DNA of 64,000 nt from Mesorhizobium sp. M3A.F.Ca.ET.080.04.2.1 (GCF_003952525.1 NZ_CP034451.1:3038001-3102000), one strand, 5' to 3'; counted from the stretch's first letter, positions 53,062 to 63,569 are shown. Program-made: numbers and translations. The notes: a model not told the origin generated them from the letters alone.

Positions 53062-54513
53062 GTGAGGCATCGAGGGAGCTTCACAGACATGGCGGGAGCT
53101 TTGGCTGCGGGCGCGATTGCCGCGGCCATGACGGTTTTTCCGCAACCAGCCTTCGCCGCCGAGGCGCACGACCTCCCCGGCGCCGCGATGTCGCTCTGGT
53201 GGGCGCTGCCCTTTGCGGGACTGCTGCTGTCGATCGCGACAGGACCGTTATTGTTTGCGCATCTCTGGGAGCACCACTACGGCAAGATCGCCGCCACCTG
53301 GGCCGCACTTGCCGTCGTTCCGCTTGCTCTTGCCTTCGGCCTCCCGTCGGCAAGCGCGGCGGTGCTGCACACGGTGCTTACCGAGTATCTTTCCTTCATC
53401 ATCCTTTTGTTCGCGCTGTTCACCATTTCCGGCGGCATCCTCGTTGCCGGCAACATTCACGGCACGCCGCTGGTCAATGCCGGCCTGCTGCTTGTCGGCG
53501 CGATCCTGGCCTCGGTGATCGGCACGACCGGCGCCTCGATGATCCTGATCCGGCCGATCCTGCGCGCCAACGACAACCGGCCGTTCAACGCGCATGTGGT
53601 GATCTTCTTCATCTTCCTGGTGTCCAACATCGGCGGCTCGCTGACGCCGCTCGGCGACCCGCCGCTGTTCGTCGGCTTCCTGCGCGGCGTCGACTTCTTC
53701 TGGACCACGGTGCACATTCTGCCCGACACGCTGTTCGTCGGCGGCCTGGTGCTCGCGGTGTTCCTGGCGATCGACATTCTCTTGCACCGACGCGAGGCCG
53801 GCGCGCCCAAGATCAAGGACCCGACCCCGGACACCAAGGTGCGCATCCGTGGCCTGCCCAATGTGCCGCTGCTTGCCGGCGTCATCGGCGCGATCCTGCT
53901 ATCCGCGAGCTGGAAGCCGGGCGTTAGTATCCCGGTCCTCGGCGTTCACCTCGAGCTGCAGAACGTCGTGCGCGATGCAATCATCCTGATCACCGCCTTC
54001 GTCTCGCTCGCCGTCTCGCGCAAGGAGTATCGCGCCGCGAACGGGTTCAACTGGGGGCCTATAGCCGAGGTGGCTAAGCTCTTTGCCGGCATCTTCATCT
54101 GCATCGTGCCGGTCATCGCCATCCTGCGGGCCGGGATGGACGGCGCGCTGGCGCCGCTGGTTTCGCTGGTCACGTCGGCCGATGGCCAGCCCAATGACCT
54201 CGCCTATTTCTGGCTGACCGGAGGGCTGTCATCCTTCCTCGACAACGCGCCGACCTATCTGGTGTTCTTCGAGCTGGCCGGCGGCGATGCGCAGCACCTG
54301 ATGACCGAGGCCGCATCGACGCTCGCCGCAATTTCGGCCGGCGCCGTGTTCATGGGCGCCAACACCTATATCGGCAATGCGCCGAACTTCATGGTCTACG
54401 CCATTGCCCGACACAGCGGCGTGAAGATGCCCGGCTTCTTCGCCTACATGGCTTGGTCGGGCCTGGTGCTGATTCCGGCCTTTTTGATCGCGGGATTTTT
54501 GTTTTTCGGGTGA
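53062..54513 (+). CDS. NhaD-like sodium:proton antiporter / ion transporter superfamily
   Basis: The 483-residue membrane protein has about 12 hydrophobic segments, preceded by a cleavable-looking signal (AMTVFPQPAFAAEA near residue 30). Characteristic blocks are GPLLFAHLWEHHYGKIAATW near 75, GTTGASMILIRPILRANDNRP near 155, FLVSNIGGSLTPLGDPPLFVGFLRG near 190 (split motif around SLTPLGDPPL) and GLSSFLDNAPTYLVFFELAGG near 390. Family members are Na+/H+ antiporters of the NhaD/citrate-transporter group. The start may be GTG 53062 or ATG 53089. Tight linkage to pncA may be fortuitous, or it may carry an organic anion such as nicotinate; the sequence alone favours the ion antiporter. Confidence 0.8.
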   Translation: MRHRGSFTDMAGALAAGAIAAAMTVFPQPAFAAEAHDLPGAAMSLWWALPFAGLLLSIATGPLLFAHLWEHHYGKIAATWAALAVVPLALAFGLPSASAAVLHTVLTEYLSFIILLFALFTISGGILVAGNIHGTPLVNAGLLLVGAILASVIGTTGASMILIRPILRANDNRPFNAHVVIFFIFLVSNIGGSLTPLGDPPLFVGFLRGVDFFWTTVHILPDTLFVGGLVLAVFLAIDILLHRREAGAPKIKDPTPDTKVRIRGLPNVPLLAGVIGAILLSASWKPGVSIPVLGVHLELQNVVRDAIILITAFVSLAVSRKEYRAANGFNWGPIAEVAKLFAGIFICIVPVIAILRAGMDGALAPLVSLVTSADGQPNDLAYFWLTGGLSSFLDNAPTYLVFFELAGGDAQHLMTEAASTLAAISAGAVFMGANTYIGNAPNFMVYAIARHSGVKMPGFFAYMAWSGLVLIPAFLIAGFLFFG

Positions 54514-54570
54514 GCTGAGCTATTCAACTTCCACCGCCTGCGCCGCCGCTCATCTGGCTGCCGCCATCTT

Positions 54571-54678
54571 CTCCCCGTGAACGGACAGAAGGGCACTGTC
54601 ATCGCCGACGCTGTAGAATGGGCGCCGAGGCCGCAGCCAGCCTCTTTCTCCCCGTTCACAGACCGTTCACAGGGAGAA
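54571..54678. repeat. Degenerate inverted repeat after the antiporter gene
   Basis: CTCCCCGTGAACGG and CCGTTCACAGGGAG pair in 13 of 14 positions across about 80 bases, with a second CCCCGTTCACAG partial copy inside and GCCCGGCAGGGG after it. It resembles the second repeat family rather than the 155-bp one. It lies between the antiporter gene and the convergent ABC ATPase gene, where it may act as a terminator. Nothing else is seen in this 235-base gap. Confidence 0.5.
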
Positions 54679-54748
54679 ATGCCCGGCAGGGGCCATGAGG
54701 GCAGCCCGACGCTCGAAGAATCTTGGCACGGACAGCGAACTCGACGCC

Positions 54749-55484
54749 TTATCCAACCCCCACATATCGCCGGACTGCCGACGGATCGGCACGCAGCTCC
54801 TCGACGTCGACCGTCTCGCGGTTGCGGCCGTTCTCGATGAAGCAGACGCGGTCGGCGACCGACAGCACGGCGTCGACGCGCTGCTCGACCAGGACCGTCG
54901 AGACGCCGAGCCCGCGCAGCTTGGCCACCGTCTCGCGGATCTTGGCGATCATCGACGGCATCAGCCCTTCGGTCGGCTCGTCGAGCAGCAGCACCTGCGG
55001 CTCGAGGCAGAGCGCGCGCGCCATGGCAAGCATCTGCTGTTCGCCGCCGGACAGCGTGCCGGAACGCTGTTTCAGCCGCTCCCTGAGCAAGGGGAAGAGA
55101 TCGAGCACTTTGTCGCGCGTCGCCTTGCCCTTGCCGCGCGCCATCAACCCGATCTCGATGTTTTCCGCCACGCTCATCTCGGCGAACAGCCGCCTGCCCT
55201 GCGGCACATAGGCGACGCCGGCCTTCGGCACGTCATGCGCGGCAAGCCCGGTCAGCTCCTTGCCGTCCAGCCTGATCGAGCCGGCCGCCGCCGGCACCAG
55301 TCCCATGATCGCCTTCAGCGTCGTCGTCTTGCCGGCGCCGTTGCGGCCGAACAGGCAAAGCACCTCGCCCTTGTTGAGGACCAGGTCGAGGCCGTAAAGC
55401 ACCTGGACCTCGCCGTAGAAGCATTCGAGCCCGGATATGGAGAGCAGACCTTGGTCGACCATGAGGGGATCGACCATGAGCGGA

Positions 55485-55492
<8 letters not shown>
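54749..55492 (-). CDS. Branched-chain-amino-acid-type ABC transporter, ATPase 2 (LivF-like)
   Basis: The 247-residue ATPase has Walker A LFGRNGAGKTTTLKAI near residue 40, signature LSGGEQQMLAMARAL near 140, Walker B VLLLDEPTEGL and the LivF-type VPQGRRLFAEMSVAENIEIG block. The first ATG (55492) overlaps the LivG-like stop by 8 bases; the next two in-frame ATGs, in a repeated MVDPLMVDQ stretch, are also possible. It is the last gene of the transporter operon. The substrate follows from the binding protein and is probably not an ordinary amino acid. Confidence 0.92.
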
Positions 55493-56209
<717 letters not shown>

Positions 56210-56213
<4 letters not shown>

Positions 56214-57172
56214 GGCAACCACCCGAGCCAGCGTTGGCGAATGCTGCCCAGAATGCCCTTCGGAAAGAACAGCACAAGCAGAATGAGCGCGATGCCGACG
56301 ATCAAAAGATAGGCTGAGGTGAAGCTGCTGGCGATGTCGGTGACGTAATACATGAACAGCGTGCCGACGAGCGGCCCCAGCGCCGTCGCGGCGCCGCCGA
56401 GCAGCACCCACAGCAGCGGCAGGATCGAATATTGCACCGAGGCGAAACTCGAGCCGATATAGCCGAACAGCAGCGCATAGGCCGCGCCGGAGGCAGCGCA
56501 GATCGTGCCGGACAAGACCACGGCGGCGATCTTGTTGGCGACCGTATCGTAGCCGAGCATCTTGGTGCGCTCCTCATTCTCGCGAATGGCGACCAGCACG
56601 CGGCCGAAGCGGGAGCGGACGACGGCAAGGGAAGCGATCAGCACGAGCGAGAACAGCGCCAGCGCGCTCATGTAGCGCACGTTGGGGTTGGTGAGGTCGA
56701 GCGAGGCGCCGCCGAAGCTCAGCGTGCGCGCCGCCTGCTGGATGACCAGGCCCTGGTCGCCGCCGGTCCAGGCGGCAAAATACAGGATCAGCAGATAAAA
56801 GATCTGCGCGAACATCATGGTGACGATCATGAACGCCACTCCCGATGTGCGCAGCGCAAGCAGGCCGATGAGCAAGGCGAGCAGCGCGCCGCAGGCGATC
56901 CCGGCAATGAAGGCTTCCGGTACGCCCCAGCCGAGATGATAAACGGTCAACCCCGCTCCGTAGAGGCCGGCGGAAAAAAACATGGCGTGGCCGAGGCTGA
57001 GCAGGCCGACATAGCCGAAGAGCAGATTATAGCCCGTGGCGAAGACTGCGAGCGTCATGATGCGGGCAAAGAGACCCTGATGGTAGTCCGGCAGAATGAA
57101 ATTCAGCACGAACAGAAGCGCGATGACGCCGATATGCAGCGCATAGATTTTTGCCGGCGAAGTCTCCGTCAT
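56210..57172 (-). CDS. Branched-chain-amino-acid-type ABC transporter permease (LivM-like)
   Basis: The 320-residue inner-membrane protein has about nine hydrophobic segments and the LivM block GYVGLLSLGHAMFFSAGLYG near residue 55. The cytoplasmic loop is SRFGRVLVAIRENEERTKML near 190, followed by FGYIGSSFASVQYSILPLLWVLLGG split over two spans. ATGA overlaps join it to the LivH-like gene before and the LivG-like gene after, so the five transporter genes (with one gap before livH) are one unit. Confidence 0.92.
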
Positions 57173-58050
57173 CGCGGCGTCGTCCCGAACAACCCTTGCG
57201 GCCTGAACACCAGCACCATGGCAACCACCAGCGTGGCGATGATCTTGGCCAAAGTCGGCGAGAAGAACACCGAGATGATGCCGTCGGAGATGCCGATCAG
57301 GATGGCGGCGATCACGGTGCCGCGCAACGAGCCCAAGCCGCCGATGATGACGACGATGAAGGACAGCAGCAGCGGGTCCTGCCCCATCAGGTAATGCGCC
57401 TGGCTGATCGGCACGATCAGCACCGCGGCGGTCGCGGCAAGCATGGCGCCGATGGCGAAGACGCCGGCATAGACGCGCTCGACCGGGATGCCGAAGGCCT
57501 GCGCCGTCTCGCGATCATACTGGGTGGCGCGCATGACCAAGCCGATTTTGGTGCGGGTCAGCACCAGCCAGGTCAGGACGAGCAGCAGCGCGGAGGCGGC
57601 AACCACCGACAGCTTGTAGCCGGAATAGCCGAACCACGGCAGCAGGATGCGATAGCTGAAGGGCGGCTCGACCGGGCGCGCCTCCGGCCCGTAGAAGGTC
57701 AGCGCCAGCTGCTGGATGATGTAGAGCATGCCGATGGTGGCGACGATGGTGCCTTCAGGATTATAATTCAGCCGGCGCAGCACCAGCCGTTCGGCGATCA
57801 GCGCGACCAGCCCGACCACCAGGGGCGCGATCACGAGCGCGGCCACGAAGCCGATCGCCGGATGGCCCGCGATCATCGTCGAGATCGCCCAGGCAAGCAC
57901 CGCGCCCAGCATGAAGAACTCGCCATGTGCGACGTTGACGACGCGCATGACACCGAACACCAGCGACAGCCCAAGCGCCGTCAGCGCCAGCACGGCGGAC
58001 GTGACGAGGCCTTCGAGCGCGGCAAGGAGGAGATGGGGTCCGAAATGCAT
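57169..58050 (-). CDS. Branched-chain-amino-acid-type ABC transporter permease (LivH-like)
   Basis: The 293-residue inner-membrane protein has about eight hydrophobic segments. LivH-type blocks are SLVFGVMRVVNVAHGEFFML near residue 30, TRTKIGLVMRATQYDRETAQ near 165 and FIVVIIGGLGSLRGTVIAAI near 230. It starts ATGCATTTCGGACCC after CTCCTTGCC-complement GGCAAGGAG. A collapsed palindromic repeat lies between this gene and the binding-protein gene upstream. Confidence 0.92.
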   Translation of the reverse strand: MHFGPHLLLAALEGLVTSAVLALTALGLSLVFGVMRVVNVAHGEFFMLGAVLAWAISTMIAGHPAIGFVAALVIAPLVVGLVALIAERLVLRRLNYNPEGTIVATIGMLYIIQQLALTFYGPEARPVEPPFSYRILLPWFGYSGYKLSVVAASALLLVLTWLVLTRTKIGLVMRATQYDRETAQAFGIPVERVYAGVFAIGAMLAATAAVLIVPISQAHYLMGQDPLLLSFIVVIIGGLGSLRGTVIAAILIGISDGIISVFFSPTLAKIIATLVVAMVLVFRPQGLFGTTPR

Positions 58051-58077
58051 GGATTACACACAGGCTGGCGCCGAGTG

Positions 58078-58124
58078 CACCCCCCTCTGCCCTGCCGGGA
58101 TGTCCGGCAGGACAGAGGGGGGTG
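58078..58124. repeat. Collapsed 47-bp palindrome of the 155-bp family
   Basis: The left arm CACCCCCCTCTGCCCTGCCG is joined almost directly to the right arm TCCGGCAGGACAGAGGGGGG, with the whole centre missing. The arms match imperfectly (CTGCCC against the complement of GGACAG). It sits between the binding-protein and LivH-like genes and would form one long hairpin in their mRNA. Confidence 0.8.
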
Positions 58125-58157
58125 GCTTGGCGCTCACGCTCGGTGAAACGTCAACGC

Positions 58158-59462
58158 TCACAGCGGCTGCGTCGTGTAATCCCCTTCCGGCTCGTAGAGG
58201 CCGTCCTCGATCTTGGTCTTGTGCACCACCTTGAGCTTGCCGCCCTCGACCTTGGAGATGTTCTGGATGCCGAAGCATTGGTGGATCTTGCCGTTGAAGG
58301 TTTTCGGACCCTGCGGATGCTCCGGTCCCTCGGCGAATTCGGTCAGCGCTTCGGTGGCCTCGACCAGCTTGGCGCGGTCTTCCGGCCCTTTGTAGCCGGC
58401 GTCCTCCATCGCCTTCTTGACGACGTAGAGCGTCTCCCAGCAGCCGAACATGTGCGAAGCGGTGGAGACGTCCTTGGGATCACCGACGGCGGCGCCGTTG
58501 TCGTCGATGCCGACGGCGGCGCGGTAGGTCTTCTGTGCGGCGGAGTCACCGGGCTGCGCATAGCGCGGCGAGCCCTCCCAGAAATGGCTGCCGTCGAGGA
58601 ACTCGAGACCGGGGCTGTTGATGTCGGTCGCCTCGAGCGAGTCCATGAAGCCGAACAGCTGCGGACGGTTCGATCCGTAGAACTCGCCGAGCTCCTTGAC
58701 GAAGGTGAGCACGGCCGGGCCGACCATGACGTGGTAGATCACCTCGGTCTCGGCCGGAATCTGCGGGAAGTATTTGGTGAAGGACGACTCCGTCGGCGGG
58801 ATGGCGATCTGCGCGATGACGTCGCCGCCTTGCGCCTTCAACGCCGGCGGCAGGTAGTCGCGATGGTCGTAGCCGAAGGCGAAGTCGGGGAATATCTGCG
58901 TTACCTTCTTGCCGGCATTGGCGGCGATCCAAGGCGCCATCGACTGGATCTGGCTCTTCACATCGGTGATGCCGGGCTGGAAGACGTAGCGATTGAGCTT
59001 GGTCGAGGCGACATGATGGCCTTCGCTGACCACGAAATAGGGGATCTTGTTCTCGCCGGCGGCGGGGGCCGAGCCGATCACGACATGCGAGAACAGCGTG
59101 CCGAAGACGATGTCGGTCTTGTGCTGGGTGGCGAACTTGGCAACCACCTCGGCGCCGCGGGCGGGATCGGTGCCGTCATCCTCGATCACCAGCTCGACCT
59201 GGCGGCCGCCTATGCCGCCGGCGTCGTTGATCGCCTTGACCGCGGCGGCGCTCGTCTTCTCGTACCAACGGCCGTAGGCGGCGCCGATGCCGGTGCGGTG
59301 CGACTGGAAGCCGATCTTGATCGGCGCCGAGCTCTGCGCCTGGCTATAGCGGACGAAGCCGGGCGCAAGCGCAAGGCCGGCGCCGGCGGCGATGCCCTTC
59401 AGCGCGGTGCGGCGGGAAAGCCTTGTCTTGGAGAGGTCGAAGAATCCGTTCTTGTCAGCCAT
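58158..59462 (-). CDS. ABC transporter substrate-binding protein (LivK-like family), Tat signal
   Basis: The 434-residue protein begins with a twin-arginine signal (KTRLSRRTALKGIAAG) and has the Peripla_BP_6 fold (IKIGFQSHRTGIGAAYGRW, AINDAGGIGGRQVELVIEDD, FGTLFSHVVIGSAPAAGENK, FVVSEGHHVASTKLNRYVF). Tat export suggests folding before export. The family binds branched-chain amino acids, amides, urea or aromatic acids. Linkage to hyuAB and the hydroxylase operon, and a shared upstream motif at 59543, suggest a cyclic amide or N-heterocyclic acid. The protein heads the leftward transporter operon. Confidence 0.88.
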   Translation of the reverse strand: MADKNGFFDLSKTRLSRRTALKGIAAGAGLALAPGFVRYSQAQSSAPIKIGFQSHRTGIGAAYGRWYEKTSAAAVKAINDAGGIGGRQVELVIEDDGTDPARGAEVVAKFATQHKTDIVFGTLFSHVVIGSAPAAGENKIPYFVVSEGHHVASTKLNRYVFQPGITDVKSQIQSMAPWIAANAGKKVTQIFPDFAFGYDHRDYLPPALKAQGGDVIAQIAIPPTESSFTKYFPQIPAETEVIYHVMVGPAVLTFVKELGEFYGSNRPQLFGFMDSLEATDINSPGLEFLDGSHFWEGSPRYAQPGDSAAQKTYRAAVGIDDNGAAVGDPKDVSTASHMFGCWETLYVVKKAMEDAGYKGPEDRAKLVEATEALTEFAEGPEHPQGPKTFNGKIHQCFGIQNISKVEGGKLKVVHKTKIEDGLYEPEGDYTTQPL

Positions 59463-59542
59463 GTCCGTTCCCCTGTTTTTTCAGTTCTGACCAGCGATAA
59501 GGCGGCGCGATCCTCCTCTGTCGGAGGACACGAAAATTGCAT

Positions 59543-59555
59543 GTGTACAAACTAA
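59543..59555. promoter_or_regulatory. GTGTACAAAC-type motif upstream of the transporter operon
   Basis: GTGTACAAACTAA lies 81 bases before the binding-protein start. It matches the motif before hyuA (39982) in GT-TACAAA and is the weakest of the three copies. The distance from the start codon is close to that of the other two (78 and 69 bases). Confidence 0.45.
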
Positions 59556-59601
59556 ATCACCAAAGCTCCGACGTGGCAAGCGAGCTTCCCGAAGGACACT
59601 C

Positions 59602-61101
59602 TCAGCCCGCTGTCGGCGTGGCGAGCAGCCATAGGCCGAAGATGGTGTAGGCGATCATCAACAGGGTCAGCGGAAGCTGGCTGAGCGCGGCGCGCGAGGG
59701 CTGCGGATGCAGCCGCCAGGCGAGGCCATGCGCGACAAGCACGGCCAGCACATGGCCGGCAATGATGACGCCAGCCTGAACATTCCACAGCCACCAGGCC
59801 GACGCGGCGCCGGCGGCGACGCCGGCCTCGACCAGCCTGTCGGCGGTGCCGAACAGGTTCCAGCCGAGCGCGAACGGATCCGACAAGGCGACCAGCGCAT
59901 ATTGGCCGTCGACCAGCAGCGCGGTCAGGTAATGCGCGATGTGATAGGCAAGCGCGATCGGAACGATCGACCACACCAACAGACCGGCAGATTCCTTGAA
60001 CGAGCGTCCACCGACAAGACGCTGGCCGAGAAGAACGGCGAGCGCGAACACGGCCGCGAGCAGGACGAAGGTGAGCACCAGGCCGAGGCTGCCGATGCCG
60101 ATCAGCGCGGTGCGACCGGGAAACTCCAGCGGATTGACGCCGAACAGGCCAAGCCAGAAGAACGTCTTCGACAGGCCGTCGAAGGATACCGAGGACAGCG
60201 CCAGCAACAAGAAGGCCATGCCGCTCAGCGGCAAGGGCTCGGCGGCGAGCAGCTTCGCGCCCGGCCAGCAGAGACTGAGCCGGCCTTCTTCGCGCTGAAC
60301 AGGCGCGAAGCGGGCGACCATGGAAAAGAAGATGGTCAGGAATTCGCCGCGCCGGCTCCAGTCGCCATAGCCAAAGGCAAGCATGGCGACGAAGCTGAGC
60401 AACCAGTAGGCGCCGGCGGCCGAGGCCAGGCGGGAGGGATCGTCGGGCGCCGGATCGATCAGCTCGAACCAGGCGAAGGCGAAGAACAGCACGAAAGCCG
60501 GCCAGACCCCGAACCATCTCGGCAGGCGTAACTGTTGTGTTCCGTCGCCCGAAAGCCGGAAGAGGCGAGCAGCGACACGCCACGGTCCGTACCAGGGATT
60601 GAGCCATGACCAGAGGTCGCCGAACACGCCTTGCAGCAGCGTGAAGCCGGCCCAGAGCAGGGTCCAGATCACCAGCGGCAAAGGGTTGGAGAGCGGGTCA
60701 CGACTGCCGAACAGGCCGGCAGCGATCAAAAGTGCAAAGCCGGCAAAAGAAAGCAGGCTGACGATCGTGCGCGGGCTGTCTGCGAAGACGAACAAGGCGA
60801 GGCGTCTGCGCCAGAAGCGGTCGAGGGCGGCAGGCGGCAGCAGCGCGAGAGCGAGGAAGCTGACGGCCACGGCCAGCGCACCGCCGGCGATGTAATAGCC
60901 GGTCGGCAGAAGCAGGACATGGCCGCGGTCGGAGGCGTGGGCGAAGGCGGGGGTGGGGAGGACGAGGGCAGCGACTACTGCGAATGTCCAAGGGCAGTTA
61001 TCTGCCGAGTCGAGATCCTTCGCACCCCCCTCTGTCCTGCCGGACATGTCCGGCAGGACAGAGGGGGGTGGGCGGGAACTCAAGCTATGCGAGATTTCCA
61101 T
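59602..61101 (-). CDS. Polytopic membrane protein of unknown function, with a repeat-derived N-terminus
   Basis: The 499-residue frame has a signal-like segment (CPWTFAVVAALVLPTPAFAH near residue 36), then about 11-12 hydrophobic spans and motifs I cannot place (LNPWYGPWRVAARLF, FGYGDWSRRGEFLT, PIALAYHIAHYLTALLVDGQ). It starts 13 bases after the pncB stop, so it is probably co-transcribed with pncB. Residues 10-26 (about RPPPSVLPDMSGRTEGG) are encoded by the 48-bp palindrome at 61023, so an intergenic repeat has become part of the reading frame. The only in-frame ATGs before the signal are 61101 and 61047, the latter inside the palindrome. Histidines near membrane ends could bind metal. Confidence 0.7.
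   Translation of the reverse strand: MEISHSLSSRPPPSVLPDMSGRTEGGAKDLDSADNCPWTFAVVAALVLPTPAFAHASDRGHVLLLPTGYYIAGGALAVAVSFLALALLPPAALDRFWRRRLALFVFADSPRTIVSLLSFAGFALLIAAGLFGSRDPLSNPLPLVIWTLLWAGFTLLQGVFGDLWSWLNPWYGPWRVAARLFRLSGDGTQQLRLPRWFGVWPAFVLFFAFAWFELIDPAPDDPSRLASAAGAYWLLSFVAMLAFGYGDWSRRGEFLTIFFSMVARFAPVQREEGRLSLCWPGAKLLAAEPLPLSGMAFLLLALSSVSFDGLSKTFFWLGLFGVNPLEFPGRTALIGIGSLGLVLTFVLLAAVFALAVLLGQRLVGGRSFKESAGLLVWSIVPIALAYHIAHYLTALLVDGQYALVALSDPFALGWNLFGTADRLVEAGVAAGAASAWWLWNVQAGVIIAGHVLAVLVAHGLAWRLHPQPSRAALSQLPLTLLMIAYTIFGLWLLATPTAG
61023..61070. repeat. Perfect 48-bp palindrome, collapsed 155-bp-family element
   Basis: The sequence from CACCCCCCTCTGTCCTGCCG to its exact reverse complement is a perfect palindrome centred on GGACATGTCC (between 61046 and 61047). 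Its arms equal the ends of the full elements at 13434 and 37597, with the entire centre gone. It lies inside the first 80 bases of the membrane-protein frame at 59602-61101. Confidence 0.9.
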
Positions 61102-61114
61102 TTGGCTGGCGGTC

Positions 61115-62419
61115 TCACACCTTGACCAGCTGCCTCACCCGATCCTTCTCGCCAAAGATCTGGAGATACCGTTTGATCTCCTTCTCGTCGCCCGTCGCCT
61201 TGGCCGGATTGTCCGAGAGCTTGACCGCCGGCCGGCCGTTGGCTTCGCTGACCTTGCAGACCAGCGAGATGGCGTCGAGGCTGTTGGTCTCGGTCGGCGC
61301 GCAGCCTTCGAAATCGTTGGTGAGGTTGGTGCCCCAGCCGAAGGACATGCGCACCTTGCCCTTGAAGTGGCGATAGGTCTCCTCGATGGTCTCGACCTCG
61401 AGACCGTCGGAGAAGATCAGCAGCTTCTGTTTCGGGTCCCTGCCCTTCTCGCGCCACCAGGAGAGGATCTTCTCGCCGCCTTCGATCGGCGGCGCGCTGT
61501 CGGGGCGGAAGCCGGTCCAGTCGGCGATCCAATCCGGGGCATCGCGCAGGAACGCAGATGTGCCGAACGTGTCGGGCAGCACGATCAATAGATTGCCGCC
61601 ATAGTAGCGCTGCCAATCCTGCAGCACCTTGTAGGGCGATTCTTTCAGTTCCTTCTCGGAATTGGCGAGAGCGGCAAACACCATCGGCAATTCATGCGCA
61701 TTGGTGCCGAGCGCCTCCAGGTCGTTGTCCATGGCCAAAAGCACGTTGGAGGTGCCGGTGAATGCTTCGCCGATGCCTTCCTTCAGCGCCTCGACACACC
61801 AGCGCTGCCACAGGAAGGAGTGGCGGCGGCGCGTGCCGAAGTCGGAGATGCGGATGCCCGGCAAGGCTTTCAGTCGCTCGGTCTTGTCCCACATCTTGGC
61901 CTTGGCGCGCGCATAGAGAACGTCGAGCGCGAACTGGCCGAAGGAGCGCATGGCGGCGCGCGAGCGCAACTCGTTGATGATGGCGAGCGCCGGGATTTCC
62001 CAGAGCGTCGTGTACATCCAGGGGCCGGCGAAGGAGAGCTCGAACTGGCCGTCGCGCTTCGAAAGCTCGTATTCCGGCAGCCGGAAGTTCTCCAGCCAGG
62101 CCAGGAATTCCGGCTCGAATATCTGCTTGCGGCCGTAAAAGGTGTTGCCGCCCAGCCAGATCATCTCCTTCTTGGAAAAGCGCAGGGTGCGGGCATGGTC
62201 GAGCTGCTCGCGCAATTCGCCCTCGTCGATCTCGTCGGCAAGCCGCACCGAGGTGGTGCGGTTGATCAGCGAAAAGGTGGCTTCGACCTTGGGGTACATG
62301 CCCCAGATCATCTGCAGCATCAGAAGCTTGTAGAAGTCGGTGTCCAGCAGGCTGCGGACGATCGGATCGAGCTTCCAAGTGTGGTTGTAGACGCGCCGCG
62401 CTATATCGGTCTTTGCCAT
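61115..62419 (-). CDS. pncB: Nicotinate phosphoribosyltransferase
   Basis: The 434-residue enzyme joins nicotinate to PRPP to give nicotinate mononucleotide for NAD synthesis. Family blocks are [19 protein letters not shown] near residue 25, [20 protein letters not shown] near 130, the autophosphorylated-His region [15 protein letters not shown] near 190, [22 protein letters not shown] near 225, and [20 protein letters not shown] with [12 protein letters not shown] near 345. With pncA it forms the NAD salvage pair (Preiss-Handler), competing with degradation for nicotinate. It precedes the unknown membrane-protein gene in the same unit. Confidence 0.95.
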   Translation of the reverse strand: MAKTDIARRVYNHTWKLDPIVRSLLDTDFYKLLMLQMIWGMYPKVEATFSLINRTTSVRLADEIDEGELREQLDHARTLRFSKKEMIWLGGNTFYGRKQIFEPEFLAWLENFRLPEYELSKRDGQFELSFAGPWMYTTLWEIPALAIINELRSRAAMRSFGQFALDVLYARAKAKMWDKTERLKALPGIRISDFGTRRRHSFLWQRWCVEALKEGIGEAFTGTSNVLLAMDNDLEALGTNAHELPMVFAALANSEKELKESPYKVLQDWQRYYGGNLLIVLPDTFGTSAFLRDAPDWIADWTGFRPDSAPPIEGGEKILSWWREKGRDPKQKLLIFSDGLEVETIEETYRHFKGKVRMSFGWGTNLTNDFEGCAPTETNSLDAISLVCKVSEANGRPAVKLSDNPAKATGDEKEIKRYLQIFGEKDRVRQLVKV

Positions 62420-62460
62420 GTCCTGCCGCCGCCTTCGCTGTTCGCTCTAGCTTCTTGTTT

Positions 62461-62509
62461 GAGCAATTCCCCGGAGGGAACCTGCCAAACACATTTCCTG
62501 GAACTGCTC
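62461..62509. other. Inverted repeat between lysR and pncB
   Basis: GAGCAATTCC (62461-62470) pairs with GGAACTGCTC (62500-62509) in nine of ten positions around a 29-base loop. It lies 42 bases upstream of the pncB start, beyond the lysR stop. It may be another dispersed repeat, a terminator for lysR, or a regulatory hairpin for pncB. No T-run is present. Confidence 0.4.
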
Positions 62510-62594
62510 CGAAAGCCTCTTAGCATCCAATTTTCGAAAGTTCTGCCCGGTTTGCGGGCTGGCCCGACAAAAAGCAACCGGGCAAGTCCAGCGA

Positions 62595-63569
62595 TCAGGA
62601 CGATGTGCGGGCGCCGATGACCTTGAGCGCTGGGCGTTTCCTGCGGCTGGGCAGGCGGCCGGCGACCGGCGCATCGGCGCGGCCTTCGTCCTGTTCCTTC
62701 TCGGCAAACAGCCAGTCGATGAAAAGCTGGACGATCGGCGTCAAGCGCATCTCGTTGCGGCAGACGACGTAGAAGTCGTCGACCGCCGGCACCGATAGCG
62801 TGAAGGGTGCGACGAGCATGCCTCGGGCGAGCAGGGCACGCGCCGTTACCGAGTCCCCCAGCGCTACGCCGTGCCCGTGGACGGCGGCTTCCGCCGCCGT
62901 GCGTGCGTCGCCCAGATGATGGCGGCGGCCGCGTTCCAGATCGAGCGCATCGGCGGCGGCCAGCCAGGTGTGCCATTCGCGGCCATCGTCGCCATGCAGG
63001 AAGACATGGTCGGCGAGGTCGCGAACGCTGCGGATCGGACGGTTGTTGATCAGCGTCGGGCTGACCACGGGAAACAGTTCGAGGCCCGACCATTTGCGCA
63101 TCCAGCAATCCGTCCAGCTGCCATCGCCATAGTGCACGCAGACGTCGATGTGCGGGGCGCGGATGTCCCTGGCATCGTTGGACGGCATCAGCGTCAGCCG
63201 GATGTCCGGGTAGCGGGCGGTGAAGGAGCCCAGCCGCGGCGCCATCCACAACAGAAGCAGCGCCGGAACGCAGGAGACCGAGAGCGTGCCGGCGCTGGCG
63301 GGCCTCGTCATGCGCTGCGTGGCGGCAGCAATGCCGTCGAAGGCCGCCGACACGGCCGGCAGGAGCTCGGCGCCGTGCGGCGTCAGCTTGACCCTCTGGC
63401 CGGCCCGCTCGAACAGGCTGACGCCGAGCGACTGCTCGAGCGCCTTGATCTGGTGGCTGATGGCGCCGTGGGTGACATTCAATTCACCCGCGGCCTTGCT
63501 CAGCGAGGCATGGCGCGCCGTCGCCTCGAAGGCGCGCAGCGGGTTCAGCGGCGGCAGGCGTTTGGGCAT
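62595..63569 (-). CDS. LysR-family regulator, GcvA-like
   Basis: The 324-residue protein has an N-terminal LysR helix-turn-helix (LPPLNPLRAFEATARHASLS, KAAGELNVTHGAISHQIKAL near residue 30) and a periplasmic-binding-like effector domain (RLTLMPSNDARDIRAPHIDV near 120). The start LPPLNPLRAFEA resembles the GcvA subgroup. ATG 63569 follows GGTGATTGCC. A basic C-terminal tail (RLPSRRKRPALKVIG) is unusual. It diverges from an agmatinase-family gene, which it probably controls, through the palindrome at 63587. Confidence 0.9.
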   Translation of the reverse strand: MPKRLPPLNPLRAFEATARHASLSKAAGELNVTHGAISHQIKALEQSLGVSLFERAGQRVKLTPHGAELLPAVSAAFDGIAAATQRMTRPASAGTLSVSCVPALLLLWMAPRLGSFTARYPDIRLTLMPSNDARDIRAPHIDVCVHYGDGSWTDCWMRKWSGLELFPVVSPTLINNRPIRSVRDLADHVFLHGDDGREWHTWLAAADALDLERGRRHHLGDARTAAEAAVHGHGVALGDSVTARALLARGMLVAPFTLSVPAVDDFYVVCRNEMRLTPIVQLFIDWLFAEKEQDEGRADAPVAGRLPSRRKRPALKVIGARTSS

